From positions 1-64,000 of the IMG/VR virus record IMGVR_UViG_3300050821_003663: a DNA stretch of 64,000 nucleotides, one strand, 5' to 3'. Position 1 is the stretch's first letter. Every line of letters starts with the position of its first letter. The notes beneath the pieces are model-generated. The model did no database searches, had not been told where the DNA came from, and saw only the letters and a list, made by a program, of their open reading frames with translations. The translations under genes were made by a program, and so were the position numbers. The DNA is from a virus. This document shows, piece after piece, positions 8,223 to 17,169 of this stretch.

Positions 8223-8696
8223 ATGAACACGCTGCACGAAGCCGTCGATGCGGGCAAGGTACTTGGCAAGAAGGCGTTGTATTTCGGATGCTGGGACTCC
8301 GCCGGTCATTTTTTACGTGATGTCACCGGACGAAGCCAGCACGAACGTCCAAGGGATCTACCGTGGGAAGAGCACATCATGGACGGGACGCTTCTGAGCA
8401 ACGGGAAGATACCGGACGTTCCGTCCGGAAAGGTCTACTGGACGTGCGGAGGACGCGATGCCTTCTGGTACGCATTCTACTGGTGGGACCGCTCAGTAGA
8501 TAAACGCGGTGCATCCAACTCCGGATTCTACGTCCGAGGGTTCGGGCACCGGGAGGCCCAAGAGGCGTTTGACTGGGCTTGCTCTCAGTTTCCCCATATC
8601 GTCGCGAGGCAAAAACACCCGCTCGTACTACAGAATGTCGACAAGCATAAAGTCCAAATTTTGGACCCGGAGGGTAGTCATGCAACAGAAAACTGA
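8223..8696 (+). CDS. Hypothetical phage protein carrying the 15-bp palindrome
   Basis: 157 residues, Trp- and aromatic-rich, alpha/beta. No domain recognised. Near its end the reading frame runs through one of the five copies of the GTCCAAA-W-TTTGGAC palindrome (8652-8666), encoding VQILDP. The end overlaps the next gene by 17 bases. Confidence 0.65.
   Translation: MNTLHEAVDAGKVLGKKALYFGCWDSAGHFLRDVTGRSQHERPRDLPWEEHIMDGTLLSNGKIPDVPSGKVYWTCGGRDAFWYAFYWWDRSVDKRGASNSGFYVRGFGHREAQEAFDWACSQFPHIVARQKHPLVLQNVDKHKVQILDPEGSHATEN
8652..8666. repeat. 15-bp palindrome copy 1
   Basis: Perfect inverted repeat of GTCCAAA and TTTGGAC around a central T. It lies inside the gene at 8223-8696. Four other copies are at 25484, 41885, 51665 and 62133. 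Confidence 0.8.
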
Positions 8697-9288
8697 ATTC
8701 GCATGTCCCACATGCGGCGAGCAGATCACAGCAGGGCCGAGCGGAATCATTTGCTCGGCGAACCCCAGCCACCGCTGGAACGACACCATCGAGTTCTACG
8801 CCACCAACCCGCAGATGAAATTCAAGATAGAACCACCAAAGGCTCTCCCCCAGGAGCATCACGAGCCCTTTGCGCTATCGCTGCCCATCGGCGTCAAGGA
8901 TGCCTTTATCGCGAAGTTCGGCGAGAAGGCTGGTGTGACTATAGCCTCAGTGCTGATGCAGATGATTGAAGGCAACATGATGATTATCGGCCAGACCGAT
9001 CTCGACCGGTTGGCGAAGGGAGAGGTGCTCGGCAAGACACCGCAGAACGCGAGCGAGCTGGTGGGGATGGTTTACTCTCTCAGGCTGGACGTCGACAACG
9101 AGAAGGCCATCGCCGCGTCCGCCACGCAAGACCTCAAAGCCTACGAGGGCATGTCGAGGGGCAGCGTCGTAGTCAATCTCGGTGACCAATATCAGAATGC
9201 TGTGGATAAGGCGCGGGGGGCTGAAGTACCTTTGAAGGTGTTTATCGAGAGAGCGGTTATTCAGTTTTTAGCCGACAACTGGATTTAA
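8680..9288 (+). CDS. Zinc-ribbon protein before portal, unknown
   Basis: 202 residues from the ATG at 8680, where GGAGG lies just upstream. It opens with a zinc ribbon (CPTC about 9-12, then a Cys at about 25 and a His). The C-terminal part is helical with strands. It ends three bases before the portal gene, so a structural or assembly role is possible. No family recognised. Confidence 0.65.
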   Translation: MQQKTEFACPTCGEQITAGPSGIICSANPSHRWNDTIEFYATNPQMKFKIEPPKALPQEHHEPFALSLPIGVKDAFIAKFGEKAGVTIASVLMQMIEGNMMIIGQTDLDRLAKGEVLGKTPQNASELVGMVYSLRLDVDNEKAIAASATQDLKAYEGMSRGSVVVNLGDQYQNAVDKARGAEVPLKVFIERAVIQFLADNWI

Positions 9289-9291
9289 TAC

Positions 9292-11139
9292 ATGGCCGAA
9301 GTAGCGTACCCGGAACTGATTTCGAATGTACGGCACGAGAGCGGCGACCAGAAGCAGGACAGCCTGGTTGAGTACTACTCGCGCATCGGCGCTTGGTGCG
9401 ACTCCGCCTACGAGGAGGGAGTCGCACTCCAGCAAAGCGTTCCGGAGCTGAAAGAAGTTGACACCGCGCTCGACTACCTCAACGGCCTGCAGTGGAAAGA
9501 GGCGATGCCGTCGTACCGGTCGAAGCCGGTCAACAACGACATGCTGGCGATGTTCTGGGAGACCATCGGACTCCTGTCGGACGTCAGGCCGATGTTCAAC
9601 ATCTCGGACATCGGAGCCTCCGGCGGAAAGTATTCGCAGATCCAGGAGATCCTCAACCTTCTCGCGAAGGGATGGGCCGCCACGAACCGGTTTGAGAGGA
9701 CGCTGGCGTTTTGCACGATGTTTGCGATGTTGACGTCGGCGCCGGCGAAGCTCTACTGGAACCCTCTTGCTCGCGGCGATAGCGGAGATCCGCTGGATGG
9801 CGACATCGCCTTCGAGTCTCTCCCGGCGAAATCAATCCTCCGCCTTGGAGCGGGAGATACGCTGCAGGACGATGAGTGCGTCATCTACCGCAGGGTCCGA
9901 ACGATTGATTGGATCAAGCGGATGTTCCCGCGCATGGGCAAGCTGGTTACGCCAGAGGAGTCGCGCAGCAAGTACACCGTCGATACACAAGTTCCACCTA
10001 CGGTGATGCCGCAAATGTTCCAGACGGCCGCGCCGGCGATGAAGCGGCTCTTCGGTGCCAGCATGGAGTCCGGAGCGCAGAGCATCTATCCGGTTGCGGA
10101 GGTGCGCGAGTTCTGGAAGAAGGACGACTCCATCAACGAGTCGCGCAACGTAGTGCTGGTTGGGCCGAAGACGATGCCGTGGTCATACAAGGTTGAGCCA
10201 GGTAAGAAGCTCTACCCTCGCGGCCGGCTGATTATTCGCGCCAACGGTGTGACGCTCTACGACGAGCCGAACCCCTACTACCATCGCAAGAAGCCGTTCG
10301 CGATGCTCGCGCTCTACGATGTGCCGTGGCAGCAGTGGGCGATGAGCGTGCTGAGTCCGTGGATGAAGCAGCAGGACATCCTCAACCAGATCCTCGCAGG
10401 GTTGCTCAACAACGTGAAGAAGGCCAACAACCCGCCGTTGATTGCAAGCAAGACAGCGATCCATCCGGAAGCGATGCGAGCTATCGACTCTTCGAAGCCG
10501 AACCTCAAGATCACGTACAACGGCATGGCAGGACAGGCGCCCGCATGGGGACAACCGCCAAACATTCCGCCATACGTACTGCAGGCGTACGGACTAGTCC
10601 AGACGTCAATGAAGCAAGCCTCCGGAGCGTCCGCTATCGGCGATGCAATGGGGAAGAAGCAGATCCCCGGAGGAGACACGCTGGACCGAATCACCTTCGC
10701 GAAGAACACGCCGATACGCATGATGGGAAGAAACGAAGAAGGGTTCGTCGACGAGGTCGGAGAGCTGTGGACCGGATGCGCCCTGCAGTTTTTGGGAGCC
10801 GAGCATCGGATGGAGTTGCTGGGCGACAAAGGTATAACGAAAGAGGACACGGAGCCCATCGTTGGCTCGCTTATCCCTGACGGGATCAATTCAGAATCAT
10901 TTGTACGCCGCTATCGCTTCAAGTGCGACAAGGGAACGTTGCTCAACGTGCAGCGTCAGGACAAGATTCAGATCAGCTTTGCGCTTCGCAAGAACGGAGA
11001 CCTCTCACGGCCGAAGTTGTTTGAGCAGCTCGGGTGGAACATCAATCAGCAAGAGAACGATCAGGAACTCGCGAAGGAAATGGAAGCAAAAGCGAAAGCG
11101 ATGGCTGCAGCCGGCGTGAAGCCGAAGGGTCAAAAGTAA
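9292..11139 (+). CDS. Portal protein
   Basis: 615 residues. Size, position after terL and content fit a portal: N-terminal helical region, a central beta-rich wing region with several Trp, and a stem/crown region containing NQILAGLLNNVKKANNPP and SGASAIGDAMGKKQIPGG. This last pattern is common to portal proteins of podovirus-like phages. The ring of portals forms the DNA entry vertex and binds the terminase. The C-terminus is a Lys/Ala helix. Confidence 0.85.
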   Translation: MAEVAYPELISNVRHESGDQKQDSLVEYYSRIGAWCDSAYEEGVALQQSVPELKEVDTALDYLNGLQWKEAMPSYRSKPVNNDMLAMFWETIGLLSDVRPMFNISDIGASGGKYSQIQEILNLLAKGWAATNRFERTLAFCTMFAMLTSAPAKLYWNPLARGDSGDPLDGDIAFESLPAKSILRLGAGDTLQDDECVIYRRVRTIDWIKRMFPRMGKLVTPEESRSKYTVDTQVPPTVMPQMFQTAAPAMKRLFGASMESGAQSIYPVAEVREFWKKDDSINESRNVVLVGPKTMPWSYKVEPGKKLYPRGRLIIRANGVTLYDEPNPYYHRKKPFAMLALYDVPWQQWAMSVLSPWMKQQDILNQILAGLLNNVKKANNPPLIASKTAIHPEAMRAIDSSKPNLKITYNGMAGQAPAWGQPPNIPPYVLQAYGLVQTSMKQASGASAIGDAMGKKQIPGGDTLDRITFAKNTPIRMMGRNEEGFVDEVGELWTGCALQFLGAEHRMELLGDKGITKEDTEPIVGSLIPDGINSESFVRRYRFKCDKGTLLNVQRQDKIQISFALRKNGDLSRPKLFEQLGWNINQQENDQELAKEMEAKAKAMAAAGVKPKGQK

Positions 11140-11301
11140 ATGGCGTCGAACGAGCGGTTTGAAAAAGAAGATCTCCCGAAGATACTGGCAGCGCTAAAGA
11201 CCGCGAAAGACGCGGGTGCGGCCGCTACGGTGACAGTGGAATTTGCTCAGGACGGGGGAGTAATCGCTGTGGTACAAAACATCAAGCGCAAGTTCAAATA
11301 A
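11140..11301 (+). CDS. Small hypothetical protein after portal
   Basis: 53 residues. The ATG is directly after the portal stop. Charged N-terminal half, then a short beta strand segment and basic tail. A terminator follows about 100 bases later (11399), so it is probably the last gene of this transcript. Confidence 0.5.
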   Translation: MASNERFEKEDLPKILAALKTAKDAGAAATVTVEFAQDGGVIAVVQNIKRKFK

Positions 11302-11398
11302 ATTTTCCTGTTGCAAAGTTTGGAAGATTCAATAATCATTCCCACTAGTGAAAGGCATTCGAAGCGACCATCGGCCCTAGCCGGAGCGGTCAAATCAG

Positions 11399-11435
11399 CC
11401 ACCCGAGACGCGAGTCTTTGGTGGTTTTTGTTTTT
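11399..11435 (+). terminator. Intrinsic terminator after portal block
   Basis: A stem built from CCACC/GGTGG and GAGAC/GTCTT with a GCGA tetraloop is followed by TTTTTGTTTTT. It ends the terminase-portal transcription unit. Confidence 0.75.
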
Positions 11436-11440
11436 CACGA

Positions 11441-11564
11441 GATCCCCGGTGATTCCGGGAATCGCTGATTGTACGGCGGTGAGAGGCCGCCCGAGGACAA
11501 CCGAATACCCCGGTTGCATCCTTGGAAAAAAACCCAGGGCGATACACCCGGAAAGGAAACGACC
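11441..11564 (+). other. Hairpin-rich leader, no convincing gene
   Basis: This gap between the terminator and the next genes holds successive hairpins: CCCGG-TGATT-CCGGG (11445-11459, extended by GAT/ATC) and GGCGG/CCGCC (11475-11491). An open reading frame crosses it but has no coding character. It may be a structured leader of the capsid operon. No clear promoter is visible. Confidence 0.35.
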
Positions 11565-11615
11565 ATGATCGCACGTGGAAAAAAGCGCGGTAAGCACCGT
11601 GGCGGCAAGCGCTAA
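11565..11615 (+). CDS. 16-residue highly basic peptide
   Basis: A short reading frame with a good AAAGGAAA upstream encodes a peptide made almost wholly of Lys, Arg, Gly and His. A second small basic gene (15524) follows the same style. Could be a nucleic-acid-binding peptide or a leader peptide. Weak support because of its size. Confidence 0.35.
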   Translation: MIARGKKRGKHRGGKR

Positions 11616-11705
11616 TAGCGCTTCCACCCAAGCCCCGTAAGGGGTCAACCAGTTCGGGGGTGGGGTAAAACCCACCCCAAACTAAAGCAGCAAAGGGAGT
11701 CGATC

Positions 11706-11909
11706 ATGGCGAAGGGCGATATGAAGACGGGCATGAGCAGCACGATTGGATGTGGCGGACACCACGAGCCAACGAAGGCGCCCGCGCTCGCCAAGGCGAA
11801 ATTCCAGCAGGTCGGAACCTTCATTGATGAAGGCGACATGACGACTACGATGCCGCGTGGCACGAGCGTCAACTCGAAGACCGGAAAACTGCAGAACGGC
11901 GAGAACTAA
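11706..11909 (+). CDS. Small hypothetical protein, capsid operon
   Basis: 67 residues with AAAGGGAG upstream of the ATG. Gly, Thr and Met rich with one CGGHH motif (about 16-20). Probably a small virion or assembly component by position. No family recognised. Confidence 0.6.
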   Translation: MAKGDMKTGMSSTIGCGGHHEPTKAPALAKAKFQQVGTFIDEGDMTTTMPRGTSVNSKTGKLQNGEN

Positions 11910-11913
11910 ACTC

Positions 11914-12261
11914 ATGGCCGGTATGGAGCGTCCACCGGTATCGCCGCAGGTACAAGCCCAGATGGGGCCGCCTGGAGGGGGACCGGAATTCGGGAATGGA
12001 ATCGCTCAGGCGCAACAGGGGATGGACAAGAACCCGGTTGAACTTGGGGTCTCGACAGTCGAGAAGATTTTGATGGGGCTGCAGGATGAAACGTTCCGCC
12101 CCTACGCCGACAAGGCGCTCGCCACACTGAAGGTTGGTTTGGCGATGGTGAAACAGAAGCAACCCCAATCGGGAGCTGGCATGGGCCAGCCGCCGGGACC
12201 GGGAGCAGGACCGCAGCAACCACCAAATGGACCGCCAATACCGGGTCCGATGGCTGGGTAG
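11914..12261 (+). CDS. Pro/Gly-rich hypothetical protein, capsid operon
   Basis: 115 residues from the ATG at 11914. A helical centre (about 45-80) is flanked by disordered Pro/Gly/Gln-rich ends. Short disordered proteins in this place often assist head assembly. This is inferred from position only. Confidence 0.6.
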   Translation: MAGMERPPVSPQVQAQMGPPGGGPEFGNGIAQAQQGMDKNPVELGVSTVEKILMGLQDETFRPYADKALATLKVGLAMVKQKQPQSGAGMGQPPGPGAGPQQPPNGPPIPGPMAG

Positions 12262-12323
12262 GAAAATCGCACCGGAGCCCTATGGAGCCCTGAATCTAGG
12301 GAAGTAGGGAAGGGGATGAACCG

Positions 12324-13268
12324 ATGGCAGTGAAGACGTTGGCTGAAGTTTTAGCGGGCCTCAGTGGTCCTGAAAAAGAGCTCTTCGAGAAAACTCTCAA
12401 AGCAAACCCCGAGCTTGCCGATGGCTGGACTCGTCAGGACGACTACAGCCGGAAGATGAATGATCTGAAGGCGAAGGAAGCCGAGTACGAGGAAGCAAAA
12501 TCGTACAACGACCGGATGAAGACGTGGGCCGATGTGAACGTTCCCCGTTGGGAAGACCTTGAAGAGAAGGGTTACATCAACAAGGAAACCGGCGAAGAGA
12601 CGGTTACCGAGCGGTTGACCACGCTGAATAAAGAGCTGGAAGAAGCGAAAAAGCAAGCGTTGGCAGGAGGGGAAATGGACCCAGCAGAGCTGGATCGTCG
12701 CGTACAGGAAATCGTGAAGAACGCCGGCGTCCTCACGAAAGAGGAATATGCCGCCGTTGCCCGCGAGGAAGCGGCCAAGTTGGCCAAAGAGCAGATCGAC
12801 ACTCGCTTCACTGCGGAGGAAGAGAAGTTCAACAAGAACACGATCCCGTTTGTGACTGGGTTCGCAACAGCCACGGCCATCTTTGCGAATAAGTTCACGA
12901 GCGAGACTGGGCAGGAGTGGGACGTCGAGAAGCAGAAGGAACTCTTCGAGATGATGGGCAAGGAGAACAACTTCGACGCCTATAAGGTTGGTCCGAAGAT
13001 GTTGGAGCGATACAAGAGCGCGAAGCAGCTCACCGATCAGGGCGAAGAAGTCAAGCGTCTCCGGGAGGAGAATGAGCGGCTGAAGGCTGGACGAGCTGGA
13101 GGCGGGTTGCCAGGAGGCGGAGACGAGCCGTACATTCCTCAGCCACCAGGTAAGGGCAACATCGCGAAGATGATGGAGCGGCAGGAAAACGCTCCGGACT
13201 TTGAGAGTTTGATTATGAATCAGGCCCGCAAGGGTGCCGTGGAGTTGGCGGCCGAGGGCAAGACTTAG
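12324..13268 (+). CDS. Probable scaffold protein
   Basis: 314 residues, highly charged and mostly helical with predicted coiled coils (about 40-110 and 225-250), few aromatic residues, and a Gly/Pro-rich region near 255-275. It lies immediately before the major capsid gene, the usual place of the scaffold. It would guide procapsid assembly and then leave the head. Confidence 0.75.
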   Translation: MAVKTLAEVLAGLSGPEKELFEKTLKANPELADGWTRQDDYSRKMNDLKAKEAEYEEAKSYNDRMKTWADVNVPRWEDLEEKGYINKETGEETVTERLTTLNKELEEAKKQALAGGEMDPAELDRRVQEIVKNAGVLTKEEYAAVAREEAAKLAKEQIDTRFTAEEEKFNKNTIPFVTGFATATAIFANKFTSETGQEWDVEKQKELFEMMGKENNFDAYKVGPKMLERYKSAKQLTDQGEEVKRLREENERLKAGRAGGGLPGGGDEPYIPQPPGKGNIAKMMERQENAPDFESLIMNQARKGAVELAAEGKT

Positions 13269-13280
13269 TAGCAAAGGGTT

Positions 13281-13424
13281 GTGAAGCTGCATTCTGAGCA
13301 GGAAGCGTGGTTCTCACGCGGAGCCTCGAAGGATCGCAGGGATGGGTTGGACGGGAAGCGGCAGACGCAGAGCCCGACATACCTGATGTTGACCGGCCAA
13401 AAGCCGATTGATCTCTGTACCTGA
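13281..13424 (+). CDS. Possible 47-residue protein before capsid gene
   Basis: A GTG-start frame with AAAGGG four bases upstream fills much of the gap between scaffold and capsid genes. Polar composition, no recognisable domain. The gap may instead be an untranslated leader of the capsid gene. Confidence 0.3.
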   Translation: MKLHSEQEAWFSRGASKDRRDGLDGKRQTQSPTYLMLTGQKPIDLCT

Positions 13425-13447
13425 TAGGACGACGAGGAGAACCACCA

Positions 13448-14416
13448 ATGCTTACGTGGAATGACGTCACCGGCAAGACAAACGACCTGATTGTTCCGTA
13501 TTTGACGGACAACGTGTTCAAGAACTCGCCGCCCTTCACCCGCCTGAAGAACAAGAGGCGCTTTGGCTTCCCAGGCGGCCTGACGATTCGCCACAACATC
13601 ATGTACGCGCCGTTGAAGGGTGGATTCTTCCAGCGCGGACAGGCGTTCGACACCTCAGCCGTCCAGACTGACACTGCGCTGCAGTTCAACCTGAAGTACG
13701 CCTACGTCAACGTGACGATCTATGGCGTGGACCAGGTGTTGAACCGTGGCACGGAAGCGGCCATGAGCTTCGTTGGTTCGAAGATGATTAACGCTTCGGG
13801 CACGATGGCTCAGATCCTCGCGACGTCTCTCTACGGCGATGGTCAGGGCACGAAGAACTCGACGCTGGAGTTGGATGGCTTCAATGCGGCCATCAACATC
13901 CCGACAAACTACGCCACCTATGGCGGCATCACTCGCACCGACATCGCGACCGCTGCGAACACGGGCATCAACGCCTACTACGCAGCGCCGTCGGCTTTCT
14001 CCCTCTCGGCCGTGCAGACCGCATTCGGTTCGGCATGGTTCGGCCAGGAGAAGCCGGATATGCTTTGCACGACGCAGCCGGTGTGGGATGCGTTCTGGAA
14101 CAAGCTTCAGCCACAGCAGCGCTTCAACGACGAGACAAGCGACGTCCACGTTGGATTCCGGTCCTTCTTCTGGAACGGTGCGCAGGTTGTGGTCGACCAG
14201 TACCTCAACATTTTGGGCGGGCCGTACACGATCTTCGGCCTCAACACGAACTACATCTATCTGTATGTCTCCGACGTGCAGAAGTACCAGTTCGGCTTCA
14301 CCGGTTGGAAGGAAGCACAGAACACCGACGACGTGGCAGGGCAGTACATGTTCGGCGGCAATCTGGTTGTGGCAGCCCCACGGCTTATGTTCCAGCTTGC
14401 ATTCAGCGCTCTGTAA
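13448..14416 (+). CDS. Major capsid protein
   Basis: 322 residues, placed after the scaffold gene and preceded by GAGGAGAA. The sequence has features of HK97-fold capsid proteins: an N-terminal arm, a long helix region (EAAMSFVGSKMINASGTMAQ, about 100-120), a central domain with an aromatic DVHVGFRSFFWNGAQVVVDQ segment and a C-terminal strand. The abundant Asn/Thr/Gly composition suits a highly expressed shell protein. Assigned from position and pattern rather than close identity. Confidence 0.85.
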   Translation: MLTWNDVTGKTNDLIVPYLTDNVFKNSPPFTRLKNKRRFGFPGGLTIRHNIMYAPLKGGFFQRGQAFDTSAVQTDTALQFNLKYAYVNVTIYGVDQVLNRGTEAAMSFVGSKMINASGTMAQILATSLYGDGQGTKNSTLELDGFNAAINIPTNYATYGGITRTDIATAANTGINAYYAAPSAFSLSAVQTAFGSAWFGQEKPDMLCTTQPVWDAFWNKLQPQQRFNDETSDVHVGFRSFFWNGAQVVVDQYLNILGGPYTIFGLNTNYIYLYVSDVQKYQFGFTGWKEAQNTDDVAGQYMFGGNLVVAAPRLMFQLAFSAL

Positions 14417-14442
14417 AGGCAGGGCGTAACAAAGCGGTAAAG

Positions 14443-14456
14443 CAGCCTTCGGGCTG
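14443..14456 (+). other. Hairpin between capsid and next gene
   Basis: CAGCC-TTCG-GGCTG, a stem capped by the very stable UUCG tetraloop, with no T-run after it. It could protect the capsid mRNA 3' end or weakly attenuate transcription. Confidence 0.5.
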
Positions 14457-14473
14457 GGAAGAGGACAACGACA

Positions 14474-15088
14474 ATGGCATGGTTCGGACCTTCAAATCAG
14501 CTCATCCAGATCAGCACTGGCTCGACGCGCACCCAGTTTTACAATAAGAGCCAATCGCCTATCCAGGTATATGCCGACATCGGAAACGTGCAGGTTCCCG
14601 GCCAGCGCTATTTCAGCTTGACGAACACGACGCCCGCGAACCCGTTCGGTTCACCGTCGATCTACATGCTCGTCAACTATCTGTCGACGTCCGCGCTGAC
14701 GACTGGCAATCTTGCGGCGGGTCCAGCTCCGGTTTACTGGACGGACAACACCTTCACCACGGTCACCGGCATCACGACGGAGAGCCTGGGCATCAACTTC
14801 CCTGCGGGATACATGATGCTCAACACCACCGACCTGACGACGCTGACGGCAGCGCAGGTTGTTGGAGCGCAGATCTTCATCTGCGTAGCTGGCTACGTCA
14901 AGGGCGCGTTTGCTCCCACTTCGGGAACGGCCGGCATCGGCAACTTCATCGAGCCTCTGGCTGGAACGTTCAGCTCGCAGAGCGTTGTGGCTGGAACGGC
15001 ACCGGGATACACCTTGCTCGGCCGGCAGCTCACGGCTATCGCCAGCGGCCTGTGCGACGTTCTGGTAAACGGCGAAGACATCATCTAA
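14474..15088 (+). CDS. Virion structural protein, possibly head decoration
   Basis: 204 residues, rich in Thr, Ala, Gly and Ser with alternating hydrophobic strands, typical of beta-structured virion proteins. It directly follows the capsid gene, where decoration or cement proteins are often encoded. No family recognised. Confidence 0.65.
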   Translation: MAWFGPSNQLIQISTGSTRTQFYNKSQSPIQVYADIGNVQVPGQRYFSLTNTTPANPFGSPSIYMLVNYLSTSALTTGNLAAGPAPVYWTDNTFTTVTGITTESLGINFPAGYMMLNTTDLTTLTAAQVVGAQIFICVAGYVKGAFAPTSGTAGIGNFIEPLAGTFSSQSVVAGTAPGYTLLGRQLTAIASGLCDVLVNGEDII

Positions 15089-15100
15089 GGGAGAGTTTCA

Positions 15101-15460
15101 ATGGCGACGTACACACTCACGAAAATCCCGGACGGCGATGTAAACTTCGGCAATCAAAACGGAGAGTACGTCGATCTGCAGCCGGGGACTTCGGACTACG
15201 CAACCAGCGGGTATGCCATCATCGACGGCGTGTCAGCGGTTGATAACCCGACGCTGTTGAGCTCGGTGAACTGCGACATGTACAACGTAGTCGCGGCGAT
15301 CCCTGTGGCGAACGAAGGCGGATACGTGCTGCAGTTCCAGAGTGCAACCAAGAAGGTGAAGGTCATGCAGCAGAGCGCAGCGACCGGGCCTTTGACGGAG
15401 GTTCCTGCGAACACGAACCTTGCAGCGCAGACGTTCCGGTTGCTTCTGATCGGCACGTAG
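15101..15460 (+). CDS. Virion structural protein
   Basis: 119 residues, beta-rich, with GGGAGAG before the ATG. Gly/Val/Thr/Ala-rich like its neighbour. It is followed by a hairpin terminator at 15485. Likely a small head or decoration protein. Confidence 0.65.
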   Translation: MATYTLTKIPDGDVNFGNQNGEYVDLQPGTSDYATSGYAIIDGVSAVDNPTLLSSVNCDMYNVVAAIPVANEGGYVLQFQSATKKVKVMQQSAATGPLTEVPANTNLAAQTFRLLLIGT

Positions 15461-15484
15461 AGGGGTTGAACCCAGAGACCACAC

Positions 15485-15510
15485 CAGGCTGCTTTCGGGC
15501 AGCCTGTTGT
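15485..15510 (+). terminator. Hairpin terminator after head genes
   Basis: An 8-bp perfect stem CAGGCTGC/GCAGCCTG with loop TTTCGG, followed by TTGT. The weak T-run suggests partial termination that tapers expression after the capsid genes. Confidence 0.55.
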
Positions 15511-15523
15511 ATTGGAGGGGATG

Positions 15524-15646
15524 ATGCCAAAGCGGAGACGGAGTACGCGGATGGGCGGCGGGAAGTCGTATGCTAAGGGTGACTCGGCGAAAGAGATGAA
15601 GGCGTTTCGGGAGCAGAAGAAGCGGTTGAAGTCGTCAGGGAGATAA
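15524..15646 (+). CDS. 40-residue highly basic protein
   Basis: The second of two adjacent ATGs is used because GGAGGGG touches the first one. The peptide is dominated by Lys, Arg, Ser and Gly. It ends exactly where the next gene starts, so the two are coupled. Possibly nucleic-acid-binding or virion-packaged. Confidence 0.55.
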   Translation: MPKRRRSTRMGGGKSYAKGDSAKEMKAFREQKKRLKSSGR

Positions 15647-16645
15647 ATGCCGGTAGTCTACTCAAATCCCACGTATCCGTATCAGGTGTCCTTCGGGGGC
15701 GTCAAGGCCCCATCCACGCAGTTAAACTACCGGCAGATGTTGTCGGAGGTGACGCAGTGGAATCCGGATCTCGATCCACAGGTAGCCGGCCGATTCATCA
15801 ACAACTATTACCGGAAGGTGATTGACCGGCGGAGCTGGTATGGACTGAAGCTGAAGGCGTACGCATTTGTGCCTCAGCCGATTACTGCCGGCCAAGTGAA
15901 TGTGACGTACGGCAATCCGATTGTGACGGGCATCGGCACGAATTGGAGTACGGCGCCTTACGGTCAGGTGGGATCGTTGGTGGGACAGCAATTCAGAACG
16001 AGCTTCACGAACGTGTATCAGGACATCGTGAACGTGATCGACGCGACACACCTGCAGCTCGCGACACCTTACGCAGCGCAGAACCTTACGCAGAGCGGCT
16101 ACCAGATCGTGCTCAACGTGCTGGACTTTGGCGGCAATGTGAAGCGGATACTGTGGGCGGTGAACCAGCAGATGGGCTGGCCGATGGAAGTGAACGTACC
16201 GGTGCAGACGGGAAATTTCTGGGATGTGTGGCGGACGTCGCTGGGGTGGTCGACGATGATGATGACGCGGCCGCCTTCACCTGGGGGATCTCTTCTAGTC
16301 GAAGTGTGGCCAACGCCATACTCGCAGCAAACGTTCCCGCTGGAGGCTTACCAGATGCCTCCGGTGCTAGTGAATGACAACGACTCATGCGTGTCGTGGA
16401 TCCCGACGGACTTGATTGTGAAGCGGGCGAGCGTAGACGCGATCTATCACCCGAGCAATAAGAAGCGGGATGCATTCGCTCTGCAGACGGCCAGAGACTT
16501 CCGCGAGGAGTTCAGCGCACGGCTGGAGGAGGCGGAGCAGTCCGACAACGATATGGACCAGCAGGACGTCACGTGGGATTACGGGCAGGAGGATGGACGA
16601 ATTGGGTTCGGGCCGGGTTCTACGTGGCAGCAAATGCATGACTAG
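15647..16645 (+). CDS. Head-tail connector or neck protein
   Basis: 332 residues. The N-terminal helical part (RQMLSEVTQW..., about 28-60) and the C-terminal helical part (TDLIVKRASVDAIYH, then FREEFSARLEEAE, about 265-310) flank a beta-rich middle. The same two-part design appears in the proteins at 17710 and 18841. Such proteins form adaptor rings between portal and tail in podovirus-like phages. Assigned by design and location. Confidence 0.6.
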   Translation: MPVVYSNPTYPYQVSFGGVKAPSTQLNYRQMLSEVTQWNPDLDPQVAGRFINNYYRKVIDRRSWYGLKLKAYAFVPQPITAGQVNVTYGNPIVTGIGTNWSTAPYGQVGSLVGQQFRTSFTNVYQDIVNVIDATHLQLATPYAAQNLTQSGYQIVLNVLDFGGNVKRILWAVNQQMGWPMEVNVPVQTGNFWDVWRTSLGWSTMMMTRPPSPGGSLLVEVWPTPYSQQTFPLEAYQMPPVLVNDNDSCVSWIPTDLIVKRASVDAIYHPSNKKRDAFALQTARDFREEFSARLEEAEQSDNDMDQQDVTWDYGQEDGRIGFGPGSTWQQMHD

Positions 16646-16651
16646 AGCATA

Positions 16652-16954
16652 ATGAGTGGTGACATGGAAAAGATGTTCTGCGCAAACGAGAATTGCATCA
16701 AGCACAAGGAGCACGCTGGCGGCAAGTTCAAGCTGGTGGGCGGGCAGTGGCTTTGTCAGGACTGTGCGGAGTGGGCGGGAACGGGAGTGGTCTTCAACAA
16801 GGGCAAGAACCTCTTCCAGTTTTCGACGACACACTTCAACGGCCGCCGGATTGACGTGAAGGGGCTGGGACATCTTCGGAAACTGGAGAAGGAGTTCGGT
16901 GTGAGTTCAGTGGTAGCGAACAACATGGAAAGGAACTTTGACCGTCATGGCTAA
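16652..16954 (+). CDS. Small zinc-ribbon protein
   Basis: 100 residues, with an alternative start four codons in. Cysteines at about 10, 15, 35 and 38 (CxxxxC and CxxC) form a likely zinc ribbon; the tail is basic. Overlaps the next gene by eight bases. Function unknown. Confidence 0.6.
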   Translation: MSGDMEKMFCANENCIKHKEHAGGKFKLVGGQWLCQDCAEWAGTGVVFNKGKNLFQFSTTHFNGRRIDVKGLGHLRKLEKEFGVSSVVANNMERNFDRHG

Positions 16955-17168
16955 GGAACGAGGGCAGTGGCCGGCGCAGACGCGGCAAGAGAAGTTCGTG
17001 CAGCCAGGTGAGAATGTGGACACAGTCCCGAGCAATGCGGTGCCACGGTCGCACGAGTTCGATTTGATGCCGACGATGAGCCGTACGCGCATCGGGGCGT
17101 GGGGCGATGAGCAAACACACACCGTTGGCCGCCGGGGTAACAAGGTGACGGAAGGGAAGAACTACTAA
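16947..17168 (+). CDS. Small hypothetical virion-region protein
   Basis: 73 residues, starting at the ATG at 16947 with AAAGGAA upstream. Polar, rich in Arg, Gln and Thr, probably disordered. It ends one base before the next gene. Unknown. Confidence 0.55.
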   Translation: MAKERGQWPAQTRQEKFVQPGENVDTVPSNAVPRSHEFDLMPTMSRTRIGAWGDEQTHTVGRRGNKVTEGKNY

Positions 17169-17169
17169 C

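Noticed and set aside
12351-13292. Long leftward frame opposite the scaffold gene
   Set aside because: It mirrors a clear rightward gene, has Leu/Val-rich shadow composition and no start signals.
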